This document shows, one piece after another, positions 18,344-29,055 of a stretch of DNA of 64,000 nt. The position numbers were made by a program, and so were the translations under genes. Within the stretch, counting starts at the first letter, position 1; each line of letters starts with the position of its first letter. The stretch is from Bradyrhizobium guangzhouense (GTDB taxonomy: Bacteria; Pseudomonadota; Alphaproteobacteria; Rhizobiales; Xanthobacteraceae): contig NZ_CP030053.1 of NCBI RefSeq assembly GCF_004114955.1, positions 1,240,001-1,304,000 of the forward strand, read 5' to 3'. The notes beneath the pieces are model-generated. The model worked only from the letters and a program-made list of their open reading frames with translations. It made no database searches and was not told the DNA's origin.

Positions 18344-18649
18344 ATGATTCCCGGCGAACTCTTCATCAAGGACGGCGAGATCGAGCTCAATGCCGGCCGC
18401 AAGACCGTGTCGCTGACGGTGGCCAATACAGGCGACCGTCCGATCCAGGTCGGCTCGCACTACCATTTCTTCGAGACCAATCCCGCGCTGAAATTCGACC
18501 GCAAGAAGTCGCGCGGCATGCGCCTCGACATCGCCGCCGGCACTGCCGTCCGCTTCGAACCCGGCCAGACCCGCGACGTCCAGCTCGTCGCGCTGGCAGG
18601 CAAGAAGACGATCTACGGTTTTCGCGGCGACGTGATGGGGAAGCTATAG
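18344..18649 (+). CDS. ureB: Urease beta subunit
   Basis: 101 residues from the ATG at 18344, seven bases after AAGGAGG. An open frame reaches further upstream but only through the repeat. It shows the family start [19 protein letters not shown] and the [18 protein letters not shown] block. It is a structural subunit of urease. The next gene on the strand is not ureC but a patatin lipase, 26 bases on. Confidence 0.97.
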   Translation: MIPGELFIKDGEIELNAGRKTVSLTVANTGDRPIQVGSHYHFFETNPALKFDRKKSRGMRLDIAAGTAVRFEPGQTRDVQLVALAGKKTIYGFRGDVMGKL

Positions 18650-18675
18650 GCAGGGAAAATATAAGAGGGTCCGCC

Positions 18676-19797
18676 ATGGATACGCTCGCCAAGGACAAGG
18701 TCGAGATCGGACTCGTGCTCCAGGGCGGCGGCGCGCTCGGCGCCTATGAGTTCGGTGCGATCGAGGCGCTGCTGAAATTGATGGACGACATCGATCGTGC
18801 GGGCCGGGCTGTCACGCTGGCCGCGGTCACGGGGGTGTCCATCGGCGCAATCAACGCCGCCTGCGTCGTTGGCGCCGCTGACCGGGCTGACGCCAGACGG
18901 CGTTTGCAGGAGCTTTGGTCCGAGCTTTCTCTGGGGAACCATTGGTGGGGCATCGCCGATCATGATCTCGCGCTGTTCGGCGTGCACGGCTTCTACAAGC
19001 CGCGCTACGACTATTGGGATGTCCTCAACTGGATGAATTTCTACGACACCTCGCCCATGCTCGAGACGCTGAAGAACCACGTGGATTTTGCGGCGCTGAA
19101 TGCCAGCCCGACTGCCTTCGTCGTCACCGCCGTCGATCTCTCTTCCGGCGAGCTGACGCGCTTCCGCAACCATGGGCGCGAGGGCGATCAGCAAGGCGAG
19201 ATCAAGCCGCAACACGTCCTGGCCAGCGGCAGCCTTCCCCCCGGATTTCCGGCGACCCCGATCGGCGACAGGACGTTCTGGGACGGCGGTATCGTCGACA
19301 ATACGCCGCTCGGCGATGCCATCGAGGCGTTTTCGGGGGCGGCCGATGTCGATCGTATTCTCGTGGTGATGAATCTCTTTCGAAACAAGCGCGCCGCGCC
19401 GAAGAACATGATCGAGGTGAACGACCGTCTGAGCGAATTGCGCTATGGCAATCGGCTTCGCCAGGATGGCGCCAATGCCGCTGTTATCAACGAGCTCCTA
19501 CAGACCATCGAGGCCTTGTCCGCGTCCGTGCCGGAATCGGCGCGGACGCCGGACCTCGACAGGCGCCTGACGCAGGCGCAGCGCTTCAAGACGCTGGGCG
19601 CGATCACAAACATCGATCTCGCCGATTCCGATCTCGTCAAGGCGGCCGGCCTGTCGGAGGAAGCCGAGGACTCCAGTGCCTTTCGCGATTTCTCCGCGGC
19701 GGGTATCGAGCGACGCCGCAGCGCCGGCTATCGGCTCGCGCATGTGAAGCTGGACGAAGTGTTCAAGAGCCACGGCCTCCTGCCGGCGCTGCACTGA
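18676..19797 (+). CDS. Patatin-like phospholipase inside the urease cluster
   Basis: 373 residues, cytoplasmic (no signal peptide). It has an oxyanion motif LQGGGALGAYEFG near residue 16, a nucleophile elbow GVSIGAINA (Ser near 56) and a catalytic aspartate in WDGGIVDNTPLGD (near 198), so the Ser-Asp dyad is complete. Patatins hydrolyse acyl esters of phospholipids or of storage polymers; the substrate here is unknown. It lies 26 bases after ureB and 14 bases before the alarmone-hydrolase gene, all on the same strand. It is therefore probably co-transcribed with urease, although it has no known urease role. Confidence 0.88.
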   Translation: MDTLAKDKVEIGLVLQGGGALGAYEFGAIEALLKLMDDIDRAGRAVTLAAVTGVSIGAINAACVVGAADRADARRRLQELWSELSLGNHWWGIADHDLALFGVHGFYKPRYDYWDVLNWMNFYDTSPMLETLKNHVDFAALNASPTAFVVTAVDLSSGELTRFRNHGREGDQQGEIKPQHVLASGSLPPGFPATPIGDRTFWDGGIVDNTPLGDAIEAFSGAADVDRILVVMNLFRNKRAAPKNMIEVNDRLSELRYGNRLRQDGANAAVINELLQTIEALSASVPESARTPDLDRRLTQAQRFKTLGAITNIDLADSDLVKAAGLSEEAEDSSAFRDFSAAGIERRRSAGYRLAHVKLDEVFKSHGLLPALH

Positions 19798-19811
19798 CCA
19801 GGAGTGTCGTG

Positions 19812-20351
19812 GTGATCCCGCCTGTCCGCCTCATCTCCCAAGCTGCTGAGCTGGCCGCGCGCCTGCACAATGGCATGGCGCGCAAGGGGCGGGGGAATGA
19901 GCCCTACATCAACCATCTCGCGGAGGTCGCGTACCTGCTGGCAACGGCGAGCGATGGCGCCGACGCTGAACTCGTTGCGGCCGGCTGGCTGCACGACACG
20001 ATCGAGGACACCGGGACCACGCGCGAGGAGCTCGCGCAAAAATTCTCCGAACGAGTCGCGTCGCTCGCCGTCGAATGCACCGACGACATGAGCCTGCCGA
20101 AGGCCGAGCGGCGGCGCCGGCAGATCGTCGATGCGCCGAAGAAATCGGCAGGCGCAAAGCTGATCAAGATCGCCGACAAGGTCAGCAATATCGGCGCGCG
20201 CATTCATTCCGATCCGACTGCGGAAGAGCGCGATGACCTCGCCGATTACACCGGCTGGGCCGAGCAGGTCGTCGCCGGCTGCCGCGGCGGCAATGCCTGG
20301 CTCGATACGAAATTCGACGACATGGTGCGAAAAGCGAAGGCTTCGCTGTGA
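19812..20351 (+). CDS. MESH1/SpoT-like HD-domain alarmone hydrolase
   Basis: 179 residues from a GTG at 19812, seven bases after AGGAG. A long open frame continues upstream but overlaps the patatin gene. The HD signature is AAGWLHDTIEDTGTT. The following blocks, CTDDMSLPKAERRRRQ and KLIKIADKVSNIGA, are close to those of MESH1 and single-domain (p)ppGpp 3'-hydrolases. There is no synthetase or ACT domain. MESH1-type enzymes cleave (p)ppGpp and, in animals, NADPH. The gene sits between ureB and ureC, 37 bases before the ureC start. Confidence 0.82.
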   Translation: MIPPVRLISQAAELAARLHNGMARKGRGNEPYINHLAEVAYLLATASDGADAELVAAGWLHDTIEDTGTTREELAQKFSERVASLAVECTDDMSLPKAERRRRQIVDAPKKSAGAKLIKIADKVSNIGARIHSDPTAEERDDLADYTGWAEQVVAGCRGGNAWLDTKFDDMVRKAKASL

Positions 20352-20388
20352 GCGCTGACCAAAACTTCAAACGCAAATGGGGCTTGTG

Positions 20389-22104
<1,716 letters not shown>

Positions 22105-22122
22105 AATAGCGCCTCAACGCAT

Positions 22123-22156
22123 GTCCCAGGCGCATGCCGATCGCATGTCCTGGGAC
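22123..22156 (+). other. Hairpin downstream of ureC
   Basis: Inverted repeat GTCCCAGG (22123-22130) and CCTGGGAC (22149-22156) around an 18-base loop that itself contains GCATGC. There is no T-run. It may stabilise the ureC message or be a decayed intergenic repeat. Confidence 0.5.
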
Positions 22157-22244
22157 CGCTTTTCCGGTTTTGCGTTCGATCCCGGCTGGTCTAATGTCCC
22201 GCCCGGTATCAAAACCCTCAGAAGAAAAGCCGGGAGAATTTCTC

Positions 22245-22544
22245 GTGATCTACGTCGTTGCCACCTTGACCATCAAGCCCGAAACCCGCGCCGAATTCAT
22301 CGCAGCCGCCACCGCCTGCATCAAGGAAACGCGGAAGGAGCCCGGCAATATCGCTTACGATCTGCACGAGAGCGTGACCGATCCCACCAAGATGGTGTTC
22401 GTCGAGCAATGGGAGAATGCCGAGGCGCTGGTGCCGCATCGCGCCCAGGAGCATATGAAGACGTTCGGCCGCGTCGCGGTGAAGTGCTTTACGGCGCCAC
22501 CGAAGATCGAAGTGATCACGCCCGAGAAGATCGAGACGAGGTAA
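22245..22544 (+). CDS. Putative quinol monooxygenase (ABM/YgiN family)
   Basis: 99 residues from a GTG with GGGAGAA seven bases upstream. It is a single ABM domain (VIYVVATLTIKPETRAEFI...; EPGNIAYDLHESVTDP...VFVEQWENAEAL), a dimeric ferredoxin-like fold. Relatives oxidise quinols or are cofactor-free monooxygenases, and many have no known substrate. It lies between ureC and ureE, ending six bases before ureE, so it travels with the urease transcript without an obvious role in it. Confidence 0.8.
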   Translation: MIYVVATLTIKPETRAEFIAAATACIKETRKEPGNIAYDLHESVTDPTKMVFVEQWENAEALVPHRAQEHMKTFGRVAVKCFTAPPKIEVITPEKIETR

Positions 22545-22550
22545 CAGCGC

Positions 22551-23180
22551 ATGATCCGGGCGACGCAGGTTAAGGGACAGTACCGCTTCACGGAAACGCC
22601 GGCGGATACGGTCGTGCTTGATTTCGACGATCGGCACCGCCGCCGCATGGCGATGACCGGGACGCGGGGTCTCGAATTCCTGCTCGACCTGGAGAATGCG
22701 GTTGCGCTGCGCGGCGGCGATGCGCTGGTGCTGGAGGACGGAAGGCTCGTCGAAGTGGTTGCGGCGCCCGAGCCGCTCTTGGAGATCCGCGGTCGCGATC
22801 CGCACCATCTCGTTCGCGTCGCCTGGCATCTCGGCAACCGCCATCTGCCGACGCAGCTCACGAGCAAGGCCTTGCGCATTCGCCGCGATCACGTCATCGA
22901 GGCGATGGTGAAGGGGCTGGGCGCGAAGGTGGTCGAGATCGAGGCGCCGTTCGATCCCGAAGGCGGCGCTTACGCCGATGCCGGTCATGCGCACGGGCAT
23001 GATGACCACGCGCACCACGACCACGCTCGTCACGATCATGGTCACGATCATCAAGGCCACGGTCATCATCATGATCATGCCGCGCATGAGCATGGCCATG
23101 ATCACCATCATCACCACGACGAGCACTGCGACCATCCCGATCATCATCACGGCCACAAACATGCTCATGACCACAAATGA
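22551..23180 (+). CDS. ureE: Urease accessory nickel chaperone UreE with extreme His-rich tail
   Basis: 209 residues. Residues 1-145 are a normal UreE (N-terminal peptide-binding and C-terminal metal-binding domains). The last ~65 residues are about half histidine, mixed with Asp and Gly and one Cys (HCDHPD). This is one of the longer His tails of the family and should bind several nickel ions for storage and delivery. Its last 14 bases overlap the ureF start region. The CAY-repeat DNA of the tail differs in composition from the rest of the operon. Confidence 0.95.
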   Translation: MIRATQVKGQYRFTETPADTVVLDFDDRHRRRMAMTGTRGLEFLLDLENAVALRGGDALVLEDGRLVEVVAAPEPLLEIRGRDPHHLVRVAWHLGNRHLPTQLTSKALRIRRDHVIEAMVKGLGAKVVEIEAPFDPEGGAYADAGHAHGHDDHAHHDHARHDHGHDHQGHGHHHDHAAHEHGHDHHHHHDEHCDHPDHHHGHKHAHDHK

Positions 23181-23889
23181 GCCTGACGGTGCCGATGACC
23201 TCGCCGAGCGCGAGGCGGCGGCGCTGTACCGGTTGATGACCTGGCTGTCGCCGGCGTTTCCCGTGGGTGGCTTCTCCTATTCCAGCGGCATCGAATGGGC
23301 TGTCGAAGCGGGAGATATCATCGACGTCGCGACTCTCGCCGGTTGGCTCGATGCGATGCTCAGTGACGGTTCCGGCTTTTGCGATGCGACCTTCCTGGTG
23401 CAGGCCTATCGCGCCGCCGAGGCAGCCGAGCAGGCATCGTTGAGCGACATCGCCGAACTCGCTGCCGCCTTCGTGCCCTCGCGCGAGCGGCAGCTCGAGA
23501 CCACCTCGCAGGGCCGCGCCTTCATCGACATCTCGCGCGCGGCGTGGAACGCGGATGGCCTGGATGCCATGGTAGCGGCGTGCCGTACGCCACTGGTCTA
23601 TCCGGTCGCCGTCGGCGTGGTCGCGGCGCTCCACGGCGTGCCGCTTGCGCCGACGCTGCACGCTTTCCTGCATGCGCTGGTCTCGAACTGGATTTCCGCG
23701 GCGAGCCGGCTCATCCCGCTCGGCCAAACCGACAGCCAGCGCGTGCTGGTGGGATTGGAAGCCGCCGTGGCTGCGACCGCGAGCCGGGCGCTGAGCGCGA
23801 CGCTGGACGATCTCGGCAGCGCAACCCTTCGCGCCGATCTCGCCAGCCTGCGGCACGAGACGCAATATACGCGGCTGTTCAGGTCATGA
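23167..23889 (+). CDS. ureF: Urease accessory protein UreF
   Basis: 240 residues from the ATG at 23167, inside the last codons of ureE (14-base overlap); an ATG six bases earlier is also possible. All-helical UreF signatures are present: [23 protein letters not shown] and the C-terminal [10 protein letters not shown]. It forms the UreD-UreF-UreG complex and gates the GTPase of UreG during nickel insertion. Confidence 0.94.
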   Translation: MTTNEPDGADDLAEREAAALYRLMTWLSPAFPVGGFSYSSGIEWAVEAGDIIDVATLAGWLDAMLSDGSGFCDATFLVQAYRAAEAAEQASLSDIAELAAAFVPSRERQLETTSQGRAFIDISRAAWNADGLDAMVAACRTPLVYPVAVGVVAALHGVPLAPTLHAFLHALVSNWISAASRLIPLGQTDSQRVLVGLEAAVAATASRALSATLDDLGSATLRADLASLRHETQYTRLFRS

Positions 23890-23911
23890 GAGGCGCGAAA
23901 TCTAACCGCTC

Positions 23912-23955
23912 GTCGTCCCGGCCCCCGTGCGCACTGCGCACTAGGCCGGGACGAC
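23912..23955. repeat. Palindromic intergenic repeat, family B, copy 1 (ureF-ureG)
   Basis: Perfect 12-bp arms GTCGTCCCGGCC / GGCCGGGACGAC with a 20-base loop that includes GTGCGCACTGCGCAC. Related hairpins are at 32826 and 60351. It lies in the 79-base gap before ureG, and the ureG ribosome site AGGAGAGAG follows. Confidence 0.82.
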
Positions 23956-23968
23956 ACTAGGAGAGAGC

Positions 23969-24592
23969 ATGTCGAAATCTCACGGCCCTTTGCGAGTCGG
24001 CGTCGGCGGTCCCGTCGGATCGGGCAAGACCGCGCTGATGGACTTGCTCTGCAAGACCATGCGCGAGCGTTACGACATCGCCGCGATCACCAACGACATC
24101 TACACCAAATGGGATGCGGAATTCCTTGTGCGCTCCGGCTCGCTGACGCCGGACCGCATCGCCGGCGTCGAGACCGGTGGCTGCCCGCACACCGCGATCC
24201 GCGAGGACGCCTCGATGAATCTCGCAGCGGTCGCCGACATGCGCGCGAAATTCCCCGGGCTCGATCTCGTGCTGATCGAGTCCGGCGGCGACAATCTCGC
24301 TGCCACTTTTTCCCCGGAACTGGCCGACCTCACCATCTACGTGATCGACGTTGCCGCCGGCGACAAGATCCCGTCCAAGGGCGGCCCCGGCATCACCCGT
24401 TCCGACCTCCTGGTCATCAACAAGATCGACCTCGCGCCCCATGTTGGTGCGTCCCTGGAGAAGATGAACACGGATGCCAAACGCATGCGCGGCGAGCGCC
24501 CCTTTGTCATGACCAATCTGAAGAAGAGCGACGGGCTCGATCGCATCGTCAGTTTCATCGAGACCAAGGGTGGATTGAAACGAGCGGATTGA
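23969..24592 (+). CDS. ureG: Urease accessory GTPase UreG
   Basis: 207 residues of the SIMIBI GTPase family. The P-loop is [11 protein letters not shown] (about residues 11-21). The metal-binding CPH motif lies in [17 protein letters not shown], and the guanine-binding NKID in [14 protein letters not shown]. It supplies GTP energy and carries nickel to the urease complex. It is the last gene of the cluster; no clear terminator follows. Confidence 0.97.
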   Translation: MSKSHGPLRVGVGGPVGSGKTALMDLLCKTMRERYDIAAITNDIYTKWDAEFLVRSGSLTPDRIAGVETGGCPHTAIREDASMNLAAVADMRAKFPGLDLVLIESGGDNLAATFSPELADLTIYVIDVAAGDKIPSKGGPGITRSDLLVINKIDLAPHVGASLEKMNTDAKRMRGERPFVMTNLKKSDGLDRIVSFIETKGGLKRAD

Positions 24593-24872
24593 CGCGGGCG
24601 GGGTGACGGCCGTGGCGACGTGGCGCAGGCCTTTCCCACCGTTAACGCCTGAGGCAAAGTGCGGCTAACGGAACTAATTTCGGACACCGCGATTATCTAT
24701 CTCCGGTGCCCGGGGCAGAGCCGCAGTTGGCCAGACGATCGGCCGGGCGGATTAAGCTTTTTGGGCGACCCAAGTTGCGTATAGATGCCTCCTCCGTCAT
24801 TATCCACCGCCACTGGGCTCATCCTGTTTCGGCACATGGCCGTTCGAGCGGCGTTCATATGCTCCGTGTTTA

Positions 24873-26570
24873 TTGCCGACCTTCCGCTTTCGCCTGAGTA
24901 GTCGCGTGGTCCGGCTGGGTTTCATCATCGGCTTCATCGCTCTGCTCGGAGCCTTGCTCTCGGGGCTCGCGGCCTATCGCGTCCACGATCAGGAGCTGGC
25001 GCTGGACCGGATCGCACTGGCGCGCGCGATCGACGTTCATGCGAGCCTCGTCCAGGACCGGTCGACCGAGCGTGAGCTGCTGGCGCGTGTCGCCTCAGGC
25101 CTGTTCCGTGCGCCATCCGTGCTGAAGCCCAACATGCTGGAGCCGCTGCGCTCGGCGATCTATGCCTTCAAGACCGATTTCGTGGTGGCCGGCTGGGTTG
25201 CCCGGCTTCGGCCGAGCGAGCTCGCCGCGGCGCAGACCGCCATTGCTGCTGCCGGCTTCCCGAAGCCGCAGATCCGTGATTTCAACGACAAGCCGATCGA
25301 TCCGGCAAGCCTGACCCAGCCGATCGACGTGCTGATGGACCTCGAGCCGCGCAGCGACGAGACCAAGACGCTGCCGGGTCGCAGCTACGACGACGACCCG
25401 GTTCGCAGTGCGATGCTGACCCGGGCCAGGGTCGAGAAGCGGTCAATCGCCTCCGATCCGGTGCCGCTCCTGCGCGGGAACGGGCCGATCGGCGTCATCG
25501 TCGCGGCCCCCGTCATTCCCGAAGGCGCGACCGAGCCGGCCGGCTTCATCACGTTTTCCTACGAGCTGGCCTCGCTGATGCTGACCAACGACGATCTGTC
25601 GTTGTTTTCAGTCGCGCTCAAGGACCCGCGCAAGGAGAACAGCGAGCTCATTGCCAACGATCAGGGCGTCGTCTCGACCCGCATGACCTCGCCGGACGGG
25701 CCGGCACCGTCGGCGACGCGCACCATCAGCTTCGGCGGCCGCGACTGGCAGCTCGGCTATTACGCCAAGACCAATTCGGCGCGGCGCGCCGAGCAGACCG
25801 CGATCATCGTGGCGGCGATCGGCTTTGCCATCACCGCGATGGTGTGCGGCCTGTTCGGCTATGTCGCCTACAACAATCTGCGGCTCAGCCGCGAAATCCA
25901 GGTACGGATCGGCTTCGAGCGGCGGCTGACGGCTGTCATCGACGAGCTGAATCATCGCGTGAAGAACATCCTTGCGGTGATCCAGTCGATCGTGACGCGG
26001 ACACTGCGCCATGGCTCCGACATCGACGTCGCCCGCGAGCTGCTGATCGGCCGCATCCACGCCATGTCCAATGTGGTCTCGCTGCTCAGCGAGAGCCAGT
26101 GGCAGGGCGTCAAGCTGAAGGGCCTGTTCGAGGCGCGCGCGATTCCGCACGCTGACCGCATTGCCGTCAGCGGCCCCGATATCGCCGTCAGCGCGCGCGC
26201 TGCGCAAAGCCTGTCGCTGCTGTTCTTCGAGCTCGCCTCGCATTCGGATGAAGGCCTGTCGCTGGTCGGCAAGCATCCGCACATCACCGCGAACTGGACG
26301 GTGACGGGCGAGGAGCCCGAGACCGTGTTTCATTTCCGCTGGGAGGAGTTCAACACCAGCGAGGCGACGCGTCGCCCTGACTCCGATTTCGGTCTGATCC
26401 TGCTCGACCGCGTCGCCCCCGAAGCGCTCGGCGGCAGCGCCAAGCGCTACTTCACCGACGTCTCCTATGTCTACGAGCTGACTGCGCCAATGGAGACGGT
26501 CATCGACATGACCGAGCGCGATCGCACGGACAAGATTTCCGCACCGGTGCGTCCGTCGAAGCAGACTTGA
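24873..26570 (+). CDS. Membrane sensor with CHASE-like domain and degenerate HWE kinase core
   Basis: 565 residues from a TTG at 24873; a GTG at 24906 just before the first membrane helix is an alternative. TM1 (about 14-36), a periplasmic CHASE-type domain (to about 305) and TM2 (about 315-340) lead to a phosphoacceptor region with ELNHRVKNILAVIQSI, the HWE/HisKA_2 signature. The usual HELATNAxKYGAL and GFG ATP-binding motifs are replaced by FELASHSDEGLSL and DFG. ATP binding is therefore doubtful, and it may act as a pseudokinase or partner protein. No response regulator is adjacent. Confidence 0.8.
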   Translation: MPTFRFRLSSRVVRLGFIIGFIALLGALLSGLAAYRVHDQELALDRIALARAIDVHASLVQDRSTERELLARVASGLFRAPSVLKPNMLEPLRSAIYAFKTDFVVAGWVARLRPSELAAAQTAIAAAGFPKPQIRDFNDKPIDPASLTQPIDVLMDLEPRSDETKTLPGRSYDDDPVRSAMLTRARVEKRSIASDPVPLLRGNGPIGVIVAAPVIPEGATEPAGFITFSYELASLMLTNDDLSLFSVALKDPRKENSELIANDQGVVSTRMTSPDGPAPSATRTISFGGRDWQLGYYAKTNSARRAEQTAIIVAAIGFAITAMVCGLFGYVAYNNLRLSREIQVRIGFERRLTAVIDELNHRVKNILAVIQSIVTRTLRHGSDIDVARELLIGRIHAMSNVVSLLSESQWQGVKLKGLFEARAIPHADRIAVSGPDIAVSARAAQSLSLLFFELASHSDEGLSLVGKHPHITANWTVTGEEPETVFHFRWEEFNTSEATRRPDSDFGLILLDRVAPEALGGSAKRYFTDVSYVYELTAPMETVIDMTERDRTDKISAPVRPSKQT

Positions 26571-26600
26571 CGCAGGCTTGAAGGGCTTGGCGTCCGCGCT

Positions 26601-26960
26601 TCAGGCAGCGCTCACGCGAGCCGCGATGGCGGTCATCTCGAGCTTGACGTTGGGGCCGAGATCGGCGACGCCGACGGCGGCACGCGCCGGTAAATGAGCT
26701 CCCGCAAAATGCGCCTTCCAGGCCGCGTTGAACGCAGCCTTCTCGCTGAGATCTCTCATGAAGATCGTGACCTGCAAGACGTTGGCCATGTCGGAGCCGA
26801 GAGCCTCGAGCAGACGCGACAGCTGTCCAAGCACATCGTTGGCCTGGCCCGACATGTCCTGGCTTACGTCCTCGGGGACGATTCCGCCGATGTAGAGAAC
26901 GCCTGCATACTCGACCACTTCGTGGAGCAACCCTTCATAGGGCAAGATGCGCTTGATCAT
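26601..26960 (-). CDS. RidA/YjgF/YER057c family protein
   Basis: 119 residues from the ATG at 26960; the frame is open further upstream but overlaps the TetR gene's end. It has the RidA fold sequence (GVLYIGGIVPEDVSQDMSGQANDVLGQL, ANVLQVTIFMRDL, LPARAAVGVADLG). The family's arginine in this last block is present (ARAAV), so enamine/imine deaminase activity is possible. It lies about 55 bases after the TetR-type gene on the same strand and is likely expressed with it. Confidence 0.85.
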   Translation of the reverse strand: MIKRILPYEGLLHEVVEYAGVLYIGGIVPEDVSQDMSGQANDVLGQLSRLLEALGSDMANVLQVTIFMRDLSEKAAFNAAWKAHFAGAHLPARAAVGVADLGPNVKLEMTAIAARVSAA

Positions 26961-27015
26961 GATGAGATGATGCTCCTGTCGAAATGGCCGGGAGATGCCG
27001 TATCCGGCACCAAGT

Positions 27016-27660
27016 TTAGCCCTTCGGCCGCAATACGAGATCGACCAAAGACCTCGCATAGGCGGGCGTGATCGGCGCGATGCCGAAGACGTAACGGTAG
27101 AACAGGCTGCCATAGACGGCGTCGTAGAGAGTTTCCGCCGGCGCTTCGGCGAGAATGCTGCCGTCGCGCTGACCGGCCGCGATCATCTCCACCAGCGCGT
27201 CGCGGCGGAATTGCAGATAGCGGGCATAGAAAAGCTCCGCCGAGCCGGTCTTCGAAATGCATTCGGAGATCACGGCAAGCTGCACCTTGCCGAACTCGCC
27301 CTGCAGGGCCTCGGCATAGGCCACGGCATGCCGGCGTGCACGCACGGCGGCCGTGCCAACGCTCGCCGGCGGCAGCGGCAGCATTTGGGCGGCATGATGG
27401 AGAAAGGCGTCGATCAGCAGCGCCTCCCGCGACGGCCACCATTTGTAAATGGTCATCTTGGAGACGTTGGAGTGGCGTGCCACTGCGTCGATCGTGGTCG
27501 CGGCAAGGCCGGCCGCGGCCATAAGCCCATAGGCGCTTTCGAGGATGGCGTTGGTGGTCTCGATCGAGCGCGGCCGCCCGCGCCGGGGCGCGCCCTCGGC
27601 CGCATCGCTCGTGTCTTTCGCCATGACCAAGGCGGTCTCTCCTTGCGCAGAGGCCGCCAT
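27016..27660 (-). CDS. TetR/AcrR-family transcriptional regulator
   Basis: 214 residues from the ATG at 27660, with GAGGTGG upstream. The N-terminal helix-turn-helix (about 30-75; ILESAYGLMAAAGLAATTIDAVARHSNVSKMTIYKWW) is preceded by a basic arm GRPRS. The C-terminal ligand-binding domain contains AEALQGEFGKVQLAVISE. It probably represses its own transcript, which includes the RidA gene, and perhaps neighbours. The ligand is unknown. Confidence 0.88.
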   Translation of the reverse strand: MAASAQGETALVMAKDTSDAAEGAPRRGRPRSIETTNAILESAYGLMAAAGLAATTIDAVARHSNVSKMTIYKWWPSREALLIDAFLHHAAQMLPLPPASVGTAAVRARRHAVAYAEALQGEFGKVQLAVISECISKTGSAELFYARYLQFRRDALVEMIAAGQRDGSILAEAPAETLYDAVYGSLFYRYVFGIAPITPAYARSLVDLVLRPKG

Positions 27661-27727
27661 TTCCACAGGGCCACCTCATCCCGCATAGCGCAGCGGATGT
27701 CTCTGGCCTAGCAAAATCGCACGATGA

Positions 27728-28870
27728 TCAGGCCCGTTGCCGCAAGGCTGCCGGCTCGTCCTGGCGCTTCGACCAGGAAATATAATAGGCCACCGCCGTC
27801 ATCACGGCGAAACCGGCCACGCTCACTCCGATCTGCATCACGACCAGATTGGCGCCGGTGATCAGGATGAGATGGCCGGCGAATGACAGGAAGACGCCGA
27901 TGCAGAACACGGCAAGCCATTCCTCGCCGCATTTGATCACCATCTGCAGCGACTTCCACCGCAGTCCCGGATGATCAGACGGAATGAGATGCGTCGCAAG
28001 GAAGGCGAGTGCGAGGAAATGGATGACGCGATAGGGCGCGAGATTTTCCTTGTCGGTCGGCGAGATGCCGTTGAGCACGATGTCAGGCAGATAGGTGGAC
28101 AGGACAGGCGAATGGCGCATCAAGGTGATGGCCATCGCGAGCACGAGGTAGGCGCCGGCGAGCGCACGAAGCCAGGAGATCTTGTGAAGCCTCCGACCCG
28201 ACGCGCCGGTAATGGCGAACCAACCGCCCAGCACCATCAGCAACTGCCAGCATAGCGGATTGAATGTCCATTCCAGGTCGGGATAGGCGTGAAACGTCCA
28301 GCCGAACCAGCGCGCGGCGAGGTAGAGCGCGACGGAAGCCGCCAGGGTCAGGTTCGGACGTCGCAGCAGGCCCCACAGGGCAAGCGGGAAGAACGCCATC
28401 AGCGGAATCATCAGCTGCAGCAGGTCGAGGTTGAGCGGCTCTTCCTGGAGCACCAAGCCTTGGACCAGGATGCGCAGCGGGTGCTCGAGAATCCCAGAGA
28501 TGTTGTACTCGCTGATGATCTCCGGCGCCATCGATTGCGAGGCGACGTAAGCGATAGTGTCGATGTAGATCACGAACAAGACGACATAGGCGGCATAGAG
28601 CCGCCAGACGCGTCGGAAGATGCGGGTTGCCGCGACGACGTAGCCGCGCTCCAACGCCATCCTGCCGTAAATGATGGCAACGCCATAGCCCACCACGAAC
28701 ACGAACAGGTCCGCAGCGCCGCTGAAACCGAAGTTGCGCAGCGTCAGCAGGTTGACGACATTGTTCGGGATGTGGTCGACGAACACCGACCAGTTGGCAA
28801 TGCCGAGCGTCAAATAGAGCCTGGCGTCGTGTTGGTATGAGGCGAGGTTCGCCTTGACGGACGGCTTCAT
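27728..28870 (-). CDS. OpgC-domain membrane protein (glucan modification)
   Basis: 380 residues with about ten membrane helices and the OpgC N-terminal pattern (RLYLTLGIANWSVFVDHIPNNVVNLLTLRNFGFSGAADLFVFV). OpgC proteins are acyltransferase-like enzymes that add succinyl groups to osmoregulated periplasmic glucans. In Bradyrhizobium the substrate would be cyclic beta-glucan. It is preceded by a gene-free 185-base gap and stands as a single gene. Confidence 0.85.
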   Translation of the reverse strand: MKPSVKANLASYQHDARLYLTLGIANWSVFVDHIPNNVVNLLTLRNFGFSGAADLFVFVVGYGVAIIYGRMALERGYVVAATRIFRRVWRLYAAYVVLFVIYIDTIAYVASQSMAPEIISEYNISGILEHPLRILVQGLVLQEEPLNLDLLQLMIPLMAFFPLALWGLLRRPNLTLAASVALYLAARWFGWTFHAYPDLEWTFNPLCWQLLMVLGGWFAITGASGRRLHKISWLRALAGAYLVLAMAITLMRHSPVLSTYLPDIVLNGISPTDKENLAPYRVIHFLALAFLATHLIPSDHPGLRWKSLQMVIKCGEEWLAVFCIGVFLSFAGHLILITGANLVVMQIGVSVAGFAVMTAVAYYISWSKRQDEPAALRQRA

Positions 28871-29055
28871 TGCTAATTATTTCGTTTGGAATCAGGGCGA
28901 TGCTTTTAACGGCAACCGTCTGCCCATCCGAGTAGCGATTACGTGAAGCCACACGGATTTTGCCGGTCTGGTGAAATATTGCGCAGACCTGGGCTGTCGA
29001 GCCGCTGTGAGCCTTCTGCTCGGTTCATCGGCGCAACTTTCTTAGCGCGAGTGTC

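Noticed and set aside
24670..24694. GGAAC upstream of the HWE-type sensor gene as a possible EcfG promoter
   Set aside because: The expected CGTT is missing at spacing 16 or 17 (GATT/ATTA instead), and the site is almost 200 bases from the start. Too weak to call.
24706..24897. 63-codon frame ahead of the HWE-type sensor
   Set aside because: Basic, Arg/Pro-rich translation without a ribosome site or family. The region is better read as promoter and leader.
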